The translations under genes were made by a program, and so were the position numbers. DNA of 64,000 nt from Nissolia schottii (Eukaryota > Streptophyta > Magnoliopsida > Fabales > Fabaceae). Below the pieces are notes generated by a model. That model was not told the DNA's origin. It did not search any database and saw only the letters and a program-made list of their open reading frames with translations. The stretch is from the NCBI GenBank assembly GCA_003254905.1, contig QANU01009275.1, positions 1 to 64,000 of the forward strand. The letters run 5' to 3'. Positions 34,168-46,255 of this stretch are shown in pieces. How positions within the stretch are numbered: the stretch's first letter is position 1; each line of letters opens with the position of its first letter.

Positions 34168-35652
34168 GTGCTACAAGAAATGTTAAAAATGATACAGAAC
34201 ATACAGGCTTTACAGAAGAAGTACGAGGCTGCCTTGTCAGTAATACAGAATGAAATCCACTCCAACAAGCAGTCACTAACAAGCAGCTCATCTCATCTTC
34301 CCTCTCAGACTGTTCCAAACCCCAGACCAAATGTAAGTGCTATCACCTTAAGATCTGGTACTATTTTGCAGGTATCGCAGGTTGAAGATTCTGAAGACTC
34401 TAGCGGTCACGTTGAAGAAAAAGACTCCGAAAGAAAAGCCAGAGAAGAAGACTCTAGCAGTGACACTGGAGAAGATGGCTTAAAGCAAACTGAAGAATCT
34501 AATAGGTGCCACTGCAGACAGGAGAAGCACCTGTCCCACTTCCTTTCCCGCACAAAGGTCCCAAACCTAAGTCAGCTGCTGCACTTCAATTAGAAAAGGA
34601 ATTTTTGGACATATTTCAGAATGTGGAGGTGAATATCCCCTTGCTGGAGGTAATTAGACAGATCCCCAAGTATGCGAAGTTCTTGAAGGACTTGTGCACC
34701 AATCTAGGTAAAAGTCAGTATGGGGGCAGCAATCTAGGTACATTTTTGGTTCCTTGTGTTATAGGCCAGAAATTATTCACAAAGGCCTTGGCAGATTTAG
34801 GAACAGCAAATCAATGTCATGCCGAAGTCCATCTACCAATCTTTGCACACGGGAACCCTCAAGCCGACCGGATTAATCATAAAACTTGCCAACCGCAGTA
34901 CTGCCCGCCCAGAAGGTATCTTAGAAGATGTCTTAGTGAAGGTAAATGATTTAATATTTCCCGCAGATTTTTATGTATTAGAAATGGAAAATGACAGTCA
35001 TGTCAACCAGCCAACATTGATCTTAGGACGCCCATTTTTGAAAACTGCAAGGGCTAAGATTGATGTACATGCTGGTACACTGTCCATGGAGTGCGGGGAT
35101 ATGCATGTACAATTTGGTTTACCTGAGGCCATGAATTACCCTTCGAAGGAACATTCAGTTTTTCAAATTGATGTTATTGACTCCTTAATTTTGGACACTT
35201 ACGATATTTGGGCTGATAAAATGATAGAACTAACACCTAAATTTGAATGCCCTGATTGTGATGGAGTCAGTAAACTGTGCTCTGCCTGTAAAGAGATAGA
35301 TGAGTCTCTACAAGAAGGCCTGAGTAACAACTTTGTGAATTCTGAATTTGATATACTTAATGCATCTCCTGTTTTAGAAGTAAGTAAAGTTGCAGGAACA
35401 GGTGACAGTAAAACGGCAGGTCCAAAATTAAAGGCTCTTCCTTCTCATCTCAAATACACTTTCTTAGGGGAGGATGACACACTACCAGTAATTATAGCAA
35501 ATGATCTCTCCTATCAGCAGGAAGAAAGATTGGTCGATGTGCTCAAGAAGCACAAGAAAGCCATTGGGTGGACCATAGATGACATCACTGGTATTAGCCC
35601 TTCCACATGTACACATAGGATACTCCTGGAGGACGGGGCAAAGCCAGTTTGA
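34168..35652 (+). pseudogene. Athila gag-pol linker and aspartic protease (frameshifted, ends in a stop)
   Basis: A coiled, Gln/Lys-rich start leads to an ITLRSGT motif typical of Athila polyproteins, then a Glu/Ser-rich linker. A frame change near 34510-34590 leads to LEKEFLDIFQNVEVNIPLLE and, near 34793, the protease motif ADLG. Directly after the catalytic Asp-Leu-Gly a one-base gain in an A run shifts the frame. The protease then continues in the frame 34819-35652 (MPKSIYQSL, LILGRPFLKTARAKIDV). It stops at TGA 35650-35652 where the family has Arg (CGA to TGA, a CpG-type C-to-T change). Confidence 0.82.
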
Positions 35653-35682
35653 CAACTGCAAAGACGGCTCAATCCCCTCATT

Positions 35683-38316
35683 ATGGATGTTGTGAAAAAG
35701 GAAGTGACGAAACTCTTGAAAGCGGGTATCATCTACCCTATTTCAGACAGTGAGTGGGTAAGCCCAGTTCAGGTGGTCCCCAAGAAATCTGGGATCACTG
35801 TGGTAAAGAATGAGAACAATGAGTTGATCCCTACCAGAGTACAAAATAGCTGGCGTGTTTGCATTGATTATAGACGCCTCAACAACGCCACCCGCAAGGA
35901 TCACTATCCCTTGCCCTTCATTGACCAAATGCTTGAAATATTGGCAGGTAAATCTCATTATTGTTTTCTTGATGGTTATACAGGTTATTTTCAGATTCAC
36001 ATTGCCCTAGAGGATCAAGAGAAGACCACCTTCACGTGTCCCTTTGGTACATTTGCTTATCGGAGGATGCCATTTGGGCTTTGCAATGCACCTGCTACAT
36101 TCCAACGCTGTATGATGAGCATTTTTTCTGACTTCCTAGAAGATTGCGTGGAAGTATTTATGGATGACTTTATTGTTTTTGGTACTTCTTTTGATTCTTG
36201 TTTAGATAGCCTTGCTCGAGTACTTCAACGTTGCATTGAAACTAACCTTGTCCTAAATTATGAAAAATGTCACTTTATGGTACAACAAGGTATAGTTTTA
36301 GGCCATGTAGTCTCTAGCAAGGGAATTGCTGTTGACCCTACCAAAATAGATGCTATTTCTTCCTTGCCTTATCTCACATGCGTGCAGGAGATTCTTTCTT
36401 TTCTGGGACATGCAGGTTTTTATAAGAGGTTTATCAAGGACTTCAGCAAGATTGCTCAGCCCCTTACCTCCCTGCTACAGAAAGAGGTGGAGTTTATTTT
36501 TGATGGTAGGTGCAAGGAAGCATTTGACACTATAAAGCATGCCCTGACAACAACCCCTATCATTCAGCCACCAGATTGGAAATTGCCATTTGAAATGATG
36601 TGCGATGCATCGGACCATGCGGTAGGTGTTGTACTTTCTCAACGGGTTGGTAAGTTCCCTCATGTTATATCTTATGCATCTAGGACTTTAGATGCTGCAC
36701 AATCTAACTACACCACCACGGAAAAAGAACTTTTAGCTATAGTTTTTGGCCTTGATAAATTTCGATCTTATTTGATTAGTTCTAAAGTGGTGGTGTATAT
36801 GGATCATGCAGCCCTGGAGTACCTTTTCAAAAAACCAGAGGCCAAACCAAGGCTTATCAGATGGATGCTACTGCTCCAAGAATTTGACTTGGAAATTAAA
36901 GATAAAAGTGGAGCAGAGAACCTAGTAGTAGACCATCTGAGTCGCCTTACGCATATCTCACCTGATCCATTTCCATTACGGGATGACTTTCTCGACGATT
37001 CCTTATTAATGAAATCGGAAAGACCTTGGTATGCTGACATCGTAAATTACTTGGTCTCAAATAAAGGGCCCCCACATTTTTCAAAAACTCAATTAGCAAA
37101 GCTAAAGAGCGATGCTACGTATTATCTATGGGAAGACCCTTATCTTTGGAAAATTGGCAGTGACCAAGTAATTAAACGATGTGTTCCAAGATCTGAGTTT
37201 GAGTCCATTCTCAAGTTTTGTCATACTTTTGCAAGTGGTGGCCACTTTGGACCCCAACGTACAGCCAGAAAGGTTTTAGATTTAGGATTTTATTGGCCTT
37301 CATTGTTTAAAGATGCATATGAATTCTGCAAATCGTGTGAGCAATGCCAAAGAACAGGTAATATTACTTGGAAAAATGAGATGCCCCAACAACCATTGTT
37401 ATTTTGTGAAGTCTTTGATGTATGGGGAATTGATTTCATGGGCCCGTTTCCTGTTTCTCATGGTTTTGTTTATATCCTCTTGGATGTAGACTATGTGTCC
37501 AAATGGATTGAAGCAATTGCCACTAGGACTAACGATGCTGCTGTAGTTGTGTCTTTTGTTCGATCTAATATCTTTTGCAGGTTTGGAATGCCGAGAGCGA
37601 TTGTTAGTGACCAGTGGACACATTTTTGTAACCGGCGCATGGAAGCTTTGCTCCATAAATACGGGGTTGTTCATAGGGTATCTACACCCTACCATCCCCA
37701 AACTAACGGGCAAGCCGAAGTGTCTAACCAGGAAATTAAAGGAATGTTGGAAAAGATGGTCAAGCCCAACAGGAAGGACTGGTCGCTGCGTTTGGATGAT
37801 GCTCTTTGGGCATATAGGACCGCGTATAAGACTCCCATTGGGATGAGTCCATTTCGACTGGTATTTGGCAAGCCTTGCCACCTGCCAGTAGAACTAGAGC
37901 ATCGAGCTTATTGGGCTGTTAAACAATGCAACATGGATTTAGAGCAAGCTGGATGCCACCAGAAGTTACAACTCCAACAATTAGAAGAACTCCGGTTGGA
38001 TGCTTATGAGAATTCCCGGTCCTACAAGGAGAAGACCAAGTTGTTCCATGATAAGCACATTCTACGCAAATCTTTTCAAGAAGGGCAATTGGTGTTGCTT
38101 TACAATTCTAGGCTCAAACTCATGCCTGGAAAGCTCCGATCTCGATGGGATGGCCCCTATGTGATTACTAAAGTCCATCCGTATGGTAAAAATGAGCTCA
38201 AGGATCCAAAGACTGCTAGTACATTTGCAGTCAACAGACACCGTCTTAAGCCGTACCACGACACTGCTGGAAGTCTCCAAGAGGAAGTGGAGGTTCAATT
38301 TCTTGCTATCCCATGA
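35683..38316 (+). CDS. pol: Athila pol: reverse transcriptase, RNase H and integrase (877-codon ORF)
   Basis: One open frame carrying the enzymes that copy the RNA and insert the c[25 protein letters not shown] at about residue 64, [11 protein letters not shown] near 102, catalytic FMDDFIVF near 165. RNase [12 protein letters not shown] near 306, [10 protein letters not shown] near 348, [13 protein letters not shown] near 373. Integrase: zinc-binding H-H-C-C ([12 protein letters not shown] ... [11 protein letters not shown]) near 512-560, [10 protein letters not shown] near 584, [11 protein letters not shown] near 638 (most relatives have Gly-Gly or Gly-Ser after the Asp, so QW is odd) and the third acid in [16 protein letters not shown] near 675. 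A GPY-type C-terminus ([11 protein letters not shown]) follows. I see no chromodomain. The start is only the first Met after the stop at 35650. Originally it was continuous with the protease. Confidence 0.93.
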   Translation: MDVVKKEVTKLLKAGIIYPISDSEWVSPVQVVPKKSGITVVKNENNELIPTRVQNSWRVCIDYRRLNNATRKDHYPLPFIDQMLEILAGKSHYCFLDGYTGYFQIHIALEDQEKTTFTCPFGTFAYRRMPFGLCNAPATFQRCMMSIFSDFLEDCVEVFMDDFIVFGTSFDSCLDSLARVLQRCIETNLVLNYEKCHFMVQQGIVLGHVVSSKGIAVDPTKIDAISSLPYLTCVQEILSFLGHAGFYKRFIKDFSKIAQPLTSLLQKEVEFIFDGRCKEAFDTIKHALTTTPIIQPPDWKLPFEMMCDASDHAVGVVLSQRVGKFPHVISYASRTLDAAQSNYTTTEKELLAIVFGLDKFRSYLISSKVVVYMDHAALEYLFKKPEAKPRLIRWMLLLQEFDLEIKDKSGAENLVVDHLSRLTHISPDPFPLRDDFLDDSLLMKSERPWYADIVNYLVSNKGPPHFSKTQLAKLKSDATYYLWEDPYLWKIGSDQVIKRCVPRSEFESILKFCHTFASGGHFGPQRTARKVLDLGFYWPSLFKDAYEFCKSCEQCQRTGNITWKNEMPQQPLLFCEVFDVWGIDFMGPFPVSHGFVYILLDVDYVSKWIEAIATRTNDAAVVVSFVRSNIFCRFGMPRAIVSDQWTHFCNRRMEALLHKYGVVHRVSTPYHPQTNGQAEVSNQEIKGMLEKMVKPNRKDWSLRLDDALWAYRTAYKTPIGMSPFRLVFGKPCHLPVELEHRAYWAVKQCNMDLEQAGCHQKLQLQQLEELRLDAYENSRSYKEKTKLFHDKHILRKSFQEGQLVLLYNSRLKLMPGKLRSRWDGPYVITKVHPYGKNELKDPKTASTFAVNRHRLKPYHDTAGSLQEEVEVQFLAIP

Positions 38317-39773
38317 CCAAGGAAGCTGTTGTCAAACGTCCAACTTAAGGACGTTAAACAAAAGTGCTGGGTGGGAGACAACCCACCATTTGTGAGCTTT
38401 TCTTTCCTTGTCTCTTATTTATTTGTTCTATTTTTATCTTTCCTTTCTTGCCCTGTTTTGCGAATCAAGCTAGTACAATTCTTCAAGTGTGGGGTGGGAA
38501 AGTTCTCTTTATTTGACATAGTAGTTTTAATTGTGCAAAAGTCCTGCAATTTCATGAATTAGGTATAATTTAGACTAGTGGATGATTGATTTGTGCAATG
38601 TGCATCATTGTGTTTAATTGTGGCATTATGTTTGATTGAGCATTTTATAAATCTTGGCATGTTCTGATTAATTGGAAGATATTTCCTGGTAAGCTTTTGA
38701 GCCATTTATAGGATGGCAACACTGTCATTCCTTTCTTTGTTGTGTGTACACTCACTAGTGTTCAAGTCTAGAACTTGCCTGATTCTCTACATTACACTTT
38801 TACCTTTGTATATGACATGTGATATGATTGAGGCATTCCTTGTGCACTTAGCTTACATATCTATATGAGCCTACCTTGAATATTTGACCCTTGATAGCCC
38901 TTTTGAGCCTTGAAGCCTTTTATTGCATAATTAGCCCATTACGAGCCATTAAACCAAGTAAAACCATGATACACCTAGCTTTAGGGCTTAGGAGAATTAT
39001 GATACATTCGTTCATATGTGCTAAGCAATAAGTGTGAGGTTACATGAGGACATGCAACATTCAAGTAGGGGGGAGAGCAACCACAATTACTCCTATTGTT
39101 TCAATCCCCAAAAAAAAAAACAAAAAATGGTGCAACTCTTTTGCAAAAACAACTAATTAAGTGCACCAACAGAAATGCTCCCCTAAGATATGAGTAAGCA
39201 GTGGCAAGAGAAGCTAATGGAAATCAAGGTCCTTGCACCGTTGGTTAAGCACATACGCCATGAATTCTACTAAGTCTTAGGCTCTAACCTATTGGCCATA
39301 TGATATCCCACCTAGACCTTGGCCCCATTACAACCTTTAAAAGACCTCTTGATGCATGTCATGTATATAATGGTGATCCATGATGCTTAGAAGAAAGTCA
39401 AGCCTATGGAGGCGACTCTAGTGTAGTGTTTGAGAGAGCATTGGATGAACCTATACACTTTGAGTGACGAGTGAGACACACTAACCTGTGAGGCCCAATT
39501 GATTTTAACATGCCTTGACTTATTCTTTGTTCATGATTGATATGCCAAGAACATTAGTTTTAATGCACAATGATATCATCTCTTGTCTAAATGTACTTTA
39601 ATTTTTGGATTGTCATGTATTTTGCACAGTTGTCTCGTAATTAGTGAGTCAGCTTAAGTGCCTCCCTGAGTTTCGCGGCTTTGTAGGGGGATGTAAATAG
39701 TGTCGCTGCACCAAAAAGATTTTTCATTTTTGCTTGAGTTCTTAGTTTCTTGCATGAGGACATGCAAGTCTTC
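38317..39773. other. Athila 3' non-coding region (env position, empty)
   Basis: Athila elements often carry an env-like ORF here. This copy has only short ORFs, a run of A near 39110, and no membrane-rich frame that I would call. Confidence 0.6.
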
Positions 39774-39788
39774 AAGTGTGGGGTAATT
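39774..39788 (+). promoter_or_regulatory. polypurine tract region
   Basis: AAGTGTGGGGTAATT directly before the 3' LTR. It is a weak tract with a GTGTGGGG core. The similar TCAAGTGTGGGGTGGGAAAG at 38485-38504 may be a second copy. Confidence 0.5.
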
Positions 39789-40083
39789 TGATAAGTGGAT
39801 TTTGCACCCTATCTTATTACTCTATAAATGAACAATGCAAACTAAGAATGTGTGGTTTTAATACTTAATTGATATGTTTTGCATGTTATCCTTTTATTTG
39901 AGGAATTGAGAAAATCGGCAAGATAAGGTATTATTTTACTCTTAGAATTTAATATTTCTTTTGTAGTTTTCTATTTTGAATTACAGGAAACAAATGTTCA
40001 AAAGGATCAATGAAGATATGAAGTGAAGACTCAATCCTTGAAGAATGAAGCAAAGGGGCCAAAGAGGAGAACAAGCATATAAG

Positions 40084-40409
40084 CGCTCAGCGGTAAGCAC
40101 GGAACCGCTCAGCGGTAAAGGAGTCAGCGCTCAGCGCATAAGAAGCAACCACTCAGTGAATAATCAAGAACCGCTCAGCGGATAACCCCTTGCCGCTCAG
40201 CGATGTTATGTCGGCAGCAACTTGCGACGGTGCATTTATTGTGCCAGCCTGGCACCAGCTCAGATTGAGGCGCCGCCCCTGCAAAAGCTGACCGGAGCAT
40301 TTAATAAACTGCGTAAGCCGCCGGAGTTGACCAGACCGCTCAGCGCCACCGCCAAGCCGCTCAGTGAAATGCCCCAATCCGCTCAGCAATGGTACTAAAC
40401 CGCTGAGTG
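40084..40409. repeat. CGCTCAGCG array (3' LTR copy)
   Basis: An identical copy of the 5' LTR array, with the same 22-bp steps. Confidence 0.95.
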
Positions 40410-40428
40410 GTGCCCTCGGACCTTGGCC

Positions 40429-40436
40429 TATAAATA
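40429..40436 (+). promoter_or_regulatory. Athila 3' LTR TATA box
   Basis: TATAAATA, a copy of the 5' LTR box. It could drive read-out transcription to the right. Confidence 0.65.
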
Positions 40437-41368
40437 GGAGGCCAAGGCTCTCATTTTGGGCATCATTCCTTCCCCCACCCATCCAAGTTCTCCTAGCCTA
40501 GAGAACTTCAGATTCCTCCCTCCATATTCTATTTCCTACACTTTTTTCCTTTTTATGCACTTAAGATTTATGTTAGAGTGCTTTGTAATCTTTCAAGACT
40601 TGTAACAAAGTTCTGCCGAATTAATTCCAGGTTCTATTGTTTCAATTCTCCATTGTCATTTACTCTTTCTTTCTCTTTACTTATTATGAGTTTTAATCCT
40701 CCACCCATGGAGGAGTAGTTTCTTAATATATTGCATGCGGTAACTCTAGATTTGGATTAATTTGAGGTCTTACGCTTAATGATTATGCATGAATTGTTCC
40801 ACCCTTAATTAATGATATAGCGATTGCATGTTATTAGTTAAGGTTAAATCTAAGTTAATGAATCTTGACGATTGTATGATTTATTAAACTATGATTAAAG
40901 AACTTTTGGAGAACTAATTAAGATTTAATTAGGTTGTGCAATTGGTACATAAATTAATATGGGTTTTAATGCTGAGATCTTGGTTTTAATACCTGTATTA
41001 ATAAATGCTTAGGGGATTGACGATCGTAGTCTCTTGAGTGAATTGCATATTAGTTAGAGATTTCAACTAATAAACAACATCTCCTTCCATGAATAATTAA
41101 TTAGGAACCAATGAGAATTAATCTTTGATCTAGAAATTGCAGTATGCAGGATATTGCTTTTATCATTATCAGCTTACTCTCATTTTAAATTCTCTTTATT
41201 CATCAAAACAAACCCCCCCGATTTAATTAACTTTAATTGGTTCTAAATTGCTTCTTTGGGAGACGACCTAGGTTAACCTCTTTACTACGTTCTTGGGGTT
41301 TTCTTGGTTTATAAATTATTATTTGATCGCGCACTAAAATTAATGACGTTTTGATGAGTGTCAGTCTT

Positions 41369-41975
41369 GCTCTAAAATTTCAGCCAAGGGGGGTATTTAT
41401 AGGCCTTGGGGCCGAATTCCTCATCCCCAAAATGCCCTTGGCCAATTTACCAAAGTGCCCCTACGATTATGTCATCCATGACAACATCATAACCTAGTCA
41501 CCATATGACTCATTGGTTGGACTTTAACTTGGCCAAGCAGGCCAATTTATGGCCGTGTATATTGTTGTTTCTTGGTCGGTTTTTGTGGCCAAGAATTAAG
41601 GGTTATCCACAGATCAATTTTGATCAGGTTTGGTCATTCCCGATCATGGTACTTCACATACAGCTATTCTAAAAATATTCTGATTACGCCTATGTGATCA
41701 CCTAATTTTTCTAAAGAATGATTTAGGTTCATTTAGGGTATTTATAAATTCTCGTCTGTTGCCGTACCTTTTACAGACACTTTAGACGCGCAGTTATACT
41801 TAGACGACAACAACGGTTTATTCTAGTGTCTGGTGAATTTTAAGAAAATGACCAGAATTTTTTCTACAGACAATTTTAATTCCAAGAGTTCATAATTCCA
41901 ATGGTTCAACCAAACATGGAAATCTCTGAGTATTTATCTAGCGAGATTTTGCTAAGGAAAGAGCGAAATCTTACA
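41369..41975 (-). mobile_element. right part of the LTR of Tekay-like element A
   Basis: This continues the LTR interrupted by the Athila element and ends GCGAAATCTTACA at 41975. A minus-strand TATA box is at 41394-41401. It is similar throughout to the right part of the outer solo LTR (21600-22229). Confidence 0.88.
41394..41401 (-). promoter_or_regulatory. LTR TATA box (element A)
   Basis: TATAAATA on the minus strand, 26 bp from the Athila insertion point. Confidence 0.55.
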
Positions 41976-42044
41976 TTCCTCCCCCTTAGAAAAATTTCGC
42001 CTTCGAAATTTTGTACCTATGAATAGGGGTATCCTCTCTTCATT

Positions 42045-42412
42045 TCCTCTTCCAACTCCCATGTTTGTTCTTCTATCTCTTTATTGCTCCAGAGTACTCG
42101 TACCATTGGAATTTCCTTGTGCCGAGTTTTTCAAATTTTGTGATCCATGATCCTCTGCGCCTGTAATGGTAGGGCGAGGTCATCTCGTAGCTGAAGATCT
42201 TCGGACTCCAATACATGCTGTGGAGATGCATGATATTTTTGCAATTGCGAAACATGGAAGACATCATGGATATTTGCCAAATTGGGAGGGAGAGCAATGC
42301 GGTATGCTACGGGTCCAATACGTTCCAGAATTTGGAATGGTCCTATAAAATGAGGATTCAAATTCTTCACCCTCAAAGACCTTCCAATGCCCGTTGCTGG
42401 TGTAACTTTCAA
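42045..42412 (-). pseudogene. element A integrase C-terminus and chromodomain-like tail
   Basis: It reads FIGPFQILERIGPVAYRIALPP, then FHVSQLQKYH (the usual end of chromovirus integrase), then QRIMDHKI. After a frame change the tail is KFEKLGTRKFQWYEYS, a damaged version of the segment preserved in element B at 51615-51740. Chromodomain-type tails are thought to direct integration to heterochromatin (family knowledge). Confidence 0.75.
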
Positions 42413-42430
42413 GAAAACGTGGTTCCCTTC

Positions 42431-43374
42431 CTAAAACTCGAGGGGCCTCCTTCTTATGTCCGCATAGCTTTTCTGGCGGCTCTGGGCTGCAAGAAGTCTC
42501 TGACGTACCATCTTTACCATTTCCTCTGCCTCTTGGAGCTCTTCAGGCTCTAAGTTTTTGTAGCGATGATTGTCATTCCAGCAAAGGGGAGATTGACATT
42601 TTCGTTCGAAAAGGGCTTCAAAAGGGGCCATTCCTACACTGGCCTGATAACTGTTATTGTAAGCAAACTCTACGTACGGGAGTAGCTCATCCCAATTGCC
42701 TGACGCATCCAATGCACATGCCCTTAGCATATTTTCCAGAATTTGGATTGTCCGTTCAGATTGGCCATCCGTCTGCCGGTGATAAGCAGAACTCATATGT
42801 AGCTGAGATCCATTGGCCTTTTGAATACTGCCCAAAATCTGGAGGTGAAACGTGGGTCTCTATCTGAAATAATGGAAGATGGTACACTGTGCAGTCTTAC
42901 CACCTCTTTAATATACAACTACACCAATTTGTTCAAGGGGTAGTTCATCCTTACCAGGATAAAATGAGTCGATTTGGTCAATCTATCCACTACTGCCCAA
43001 ATAGCACCAACCCCTTTAGGAGTACGTGATAATCCTAAGACGAAATCCATCGCAATACCTTCCCATTTCCATACAGGAATTTCTGGTGGAGTTAATAGTC
43101 CGGGAGGTCTCTGGTGTTATACTTTGACCTTTTGACAGACCAGACATTTCTGTACCCAGTTTTCAACATCTTTCTTCTATCATTGCCACCAAAACATCTT
43201 TTTCAAATCGTGGTACATCTTGGTGGTCCCTGGGTGTATAGTAAAACGGCTTTTATACCCCTCCCGTAGAATATCCTCCCTTAGACCGTCTTGATCGGGT
43301 ACACATAAATGCTGATTGAACCTTAGTGTCCCATCGTCTCCTGTGGTCACTTCTGGAAATCTACCCTCTTCCAC
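42431..43374 (-). pseudogene. element A integrase (broken)
   Basis: The zinc-finger part [18 protein letters not shown] (43180-43374) ends in a stop. The core between 42860 and 43180 is split over frames. The last part, 42431-42835, has SSAYHRQTDGQSERTIQ with the third catalytic acid, then WDELLPYVEFAYNN. Confidence 0.8.
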
Positions 43375-43392
43375 GACTTTCTTGAACTTACA

Positions 43393-43911
43393 CTAGTTGT
43401 CCTCTTGACAACTCTCCTGAGCTTTTCTAATCCTTTGCTGGAAGTCATTGGTGATTTTTAAGTAGCACAGTTGCATGCCACTTATTTGAAGCATTACATC
43501 CACATTAAGATTGTGAAACTCTTCAATTTGCTTAGCCTTTTGCACCATCATCTGTGCGGCGTGCAATGATTTTCGGCTTAATGCGTCTGCTATCACATTT
43601 GTCTTTCCTGGGTGGTAGTTGGGTCTGAAGTCATAATCGTTGAGAAATTTCATCCATCTTCGTTGCCTCATATTGAGTTCCTTTTGGTCGAACAGGTATT
43701 TCAGACTTCTATGGTCTGAGAACACTTCGAATTGGACTCCATAGAGGTAATGCCTCCAGATTTTTAAGGCAAATACCACTGCCGCTAATTCCAAATCATG
43801 TGTAGGATGACTTGCTTCATGCGGCCGTAGCTGTCTAGACGTATATGCCACCGCTTGACGATTTTGCATAAGTACGCATCCTAATTCTGCAATTGATGCA
43901 TCACAATACAC
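43393..43911 (-). pseudogene. element A RNase H region
   Basis: An open 172-codon frame: [54 protein letters not shown] and [15 protein letters not shown]. The catalytic acids are in place. It is detached from the RT by a frame change near 43930-44030. Confidence 0.85.
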
Positions 43912-44030
43912 TTGAAATGATGCTTGGGGATCTGGAAATACTAATACTGGAGCAATGGTTAGTTATTCTTTGAGTTCACAAAAACTCTTCTCGTACGCTG
44001 GTGACCAATCAAATTTTGCTCCCTTCCTTG

Positions 44031-44790
44031 TCAAGCGAGTGAGTGGCAAGGCGAGCTGAGAAAACCTTTTGATAAATCTGCGGTAATACCCGCAAATCCA
44101 AGAAAGCTATGGATCTTCGTAATTGACGTCAGTCTCTCCCAGTTTCTGACCGCTTTAACTTTGCTGGGATCTACCTCCATTCCATGTACTGATACCATAT
44201 GACCTAGGAATTGCACTTTCTTAGTCCAAAATTCACACTTGGACAGCTTAGCATACAACTTTTTCTCTTTCAAAATCTCCAAGACTATCCTCAAGTGCTT
44301 GGTATGCTCCTCTTCACTCTTCGAGTACACCAATATATTATAATAAAGACGATCACACATTCGTCCAAATATGCCTGAAAAATCTGGTTCATGTAGTCCA
44401 TGAAAATTGCTGGAGCATTGGACAATCCAAATGACATTACAGTGAACTCATAATGACCATAACTCTTAGGAATATCTTCCTCATGGACACAGATCTGATG
44501 GTATCTAGATCGCAAGTCAATCTTTGAAAACACTTTAGCTCCTTTCAGCTGGTCCAGCAAGTCATCGATTCTAGGCAGCGAATATTCTTGATAGTGGCCT
44601 TGTTGAGTTGCCTATAATTGACACACATTCTCATTGTTCCATCCTTCTTCTTTACAAACAAGACTGATGCTCCCCATTGTGATGCACTAGGTAGGATGAA
44701 TTGCTTCCTAGTCAATTCCTCGAGCTGCTTCTTCAGTTCTTGTAACTCCAGTGGAGACATTCTATAAGGCGATATGGAGATGGGTCACGC
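44031..44790 (-). pseudogene. element A reverse transcriptase (catalytic Asp pair lost)
   Basis: Motifs in order: [74 protein letters not shown]. At the active site the family reads [10 protein letters not shown]. Here the frame breaks and the codons give YYNILVYSK or FIIIYW, so both catalytic aspartates are gone. Then [16 protein letters not shown] follows. Confidence 0.88.
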
Positions 44791-45384
44791 GCCTGGTACA
44801 AGATCAATTGGGAATTCTACCTCTCGCTTGGGAGGGAACTCGGGAATATCGTTTGGGAATACTTCTGGATACTCCCAAACTACAGGGATATCTTTAGGTT
44901 TCAACTTGGTCGTCACTTCCGAGGAGGTTAGAAGAATATATCCCTGACTTTCCAATGGATAGCAACATAGGGTTATATGTTCTGTATCTGGAATAGACGT
45001 GCTATTTGTAGTGGGGGAAGAGAAAGTCACCACTTTCTTGGCACAATCAAGAGCAACTTCATTAGCATGTAGCTAATCCATCCCTAGGATTACGTCTAAC
45101 CCTACTAGGGGAAGACAAATCAAGACTGCCTCAACCCACCTCTCCTGCACTTGTAGCGGGCACTTAAGACATGCGCGACACGTAGTTACAGGGGGTGCTA
45201 TGGGTGTAGATATACTCAGCGTATAAGGAAGCACTATGAAAGGCAGTTGTAGCTCGTTTGCAATATCTTCGGATATAAAGGAGTGTGATGCTCTAGAATC
45301 ATACAAGACATTCAAAAAGTTGCCCTTGATCAAACACTTACCCTGAAGTAGCCCTTCTTCTTCCTTCACCTCATTTGCTGCCAT
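44785..45384 (-). pseudogene. element A protease region with DSR in place of DSG
   Basis: 45073-45384 reads MAANEVKEEEGLLQG, then LYDSRASHSFIS and VILGMD. The aspartic protease active site is Asp-Ser/Thr-Gly in active family members. Here Gly is Arg (AGA). 44785-45033 continues after a stop with VWEYPEVFPNDIPEFPPKRE and FPIDLVPGA, the protease-RT linker. Confidence 0.82.
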
Positions 45385-45955
45385 GGTGAATACCCTGCCC
45401 TGGTGTTGTACTGAAGGTGGAAAGCTGGATACGATCTAGCATAGTGGCCTTTCTTTCCGCATCGGTAGCAGGCGTTCTGTCCGGCCAAACATTTGCCATG
45501 ATGTGGCCTTCCACATTTTGGACATCCTGATGGCCTATCCTCCTTTGGTTGCATCCCCTGGTTAGGAGCTCATCCCTGCACCTGGGGTCTCACCACTTGT
45601 TGACCACCCCTCGGGGGTCCTGTCCTAATCTGGCTTGGAGCTCTCCTCATTCCTTGTGATTGTGGTAGGAGGTACTGACTTCTACCCCTGGCTGCCATCG
45701 AGCCCTGAAACGGGGCTTTCCTTCAAGATTCCCACTGTGAAATCTCAGCTTCAGCTACCTTTCGCTTGTTTCTCTCTGTCCTCTCATCAGCCACACATTT
45801 GGCTGCTGCTTCCTGTGCCATGCATTTGTTGACCAAAGTGGCATAATCTCGAATGCCCAACATATTGATAAACATCTGTATCTCAGACCGTAGCCCTCTC
45901 TGATATTTTTTGCACTTCCACCCCTCGTTGGGGTTCAGATGATAAGTACTAGAGT
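45366..45955 (-). pseudogene. element A gag C-terminal half
   Basis: 45723-45955 carries a YHLNPNEGWKCKKYQRGLR segment and IRDYATLVNKCMAQE, typical of Tekay/Del gag. 45366-45554 carries the nucleocapsid knuckle CYRCGKKGHYARSYP, where the final Cys of C-X2-C-X4-H-X4-C is Tyr (TGT to TAT). Stops separate the parts. The N-terminal half is beyond the LTR insertion at 45956. Confidence 0.82.
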
Positions 45956-46255
45956 TGTGAAGAAGACACTTCCTCTGACCATTGGTGGCGTGGTTTTGAT
46001 GACGATAAAAACACCAACAAAAAGCAGAAAAAGGGAAGACTTGCTCAAGATTAAAGAACCTCAAGGCTCAAGCTGCACATCACTAAAGGTTCAAGATTTT
46101 ACCCTAGTGTCAATAGTTAGCACATGTTAAAGATACTAAGTTCAATGGCTCAAAGTTTTTCAACATAAACATGTCTAACATTTTTCTAAAACCCTAATAG
46201 CATTTGGCAACATTTTTCAAAGGGTTTCAAACACTTAAACTCAGTTTCTGCATGA

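Larger units (their letters stand above)
31230..41363 (+). mobile_element. full-length Athila-type Ty3/gypsy retrotransposon
   Basis: 10134 bp flanked by GTCTT at 31225-31229 and 41364-41368. The LTRs are 1575 bp each (31230-32804 and 39789-41363), TG...CA ended. By eye they differ at about eight positions, six of them in the last 130 bp. The primer site matches plant tRNA-Asp, as usual for Athila. Order: LTR, gag, protease, RT, RNase H, integrase, LTR. The coding region has at least three frameshifts and one stop, so this copy is not autonomous. The 1.47 kb between pol and the 3' LTR has no env-like ORF. It inserted into the LTR of element A. Confidence 0.95.
39789..41363 (+). mobile_element. 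3' LTR of the Athila element
   Basis: The same length as the 5' LTR. The differences noticed are one near the start (GATATGTTTTG against GATATATTTTG) and a cluster in the last 130 bp, including the terminal GATGAGTGTCA against GGTGAGCGTCA. Confidence 0.95.
41976..45955 (-). mobile_element. internal region of Tekay-like Ty3/gypsy element A (defective)
   Basis: Minus-strand gag-pol remnants in the order gag, protease, RT, RNase H, integrase and a chromodomain-like tail. The polypurine tract complement TTCCTCCCCCTTAG is at 41976-41989. The element is cut on its 5' side at 45955 by a Sirevirus-type LTR, so its primer site and 5' LTR are not in the window. Multiple frame changes make it a pseudoelement. 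Confidence 0.9.

Noticed and set aside
33601..34268. Long antisense ORFs inside the Athila gag (for example 152 codons)
   Set aside because: They are shadows of the gag reading frame on the other strand.
38317..39773. Env-like gene of the Athila element
   Set aside because: Only short ORFs without a convincing signal peptide or transmembrane pattern.
31594..40482. Identical 109-codon minus-strand ORFs at 31594-31923 and 40153-40482
   Set aside because: They are antisense readings through the palindrome arrays of the two Athila LTRs. Their identity reflects LTR identity, not protein conservation.
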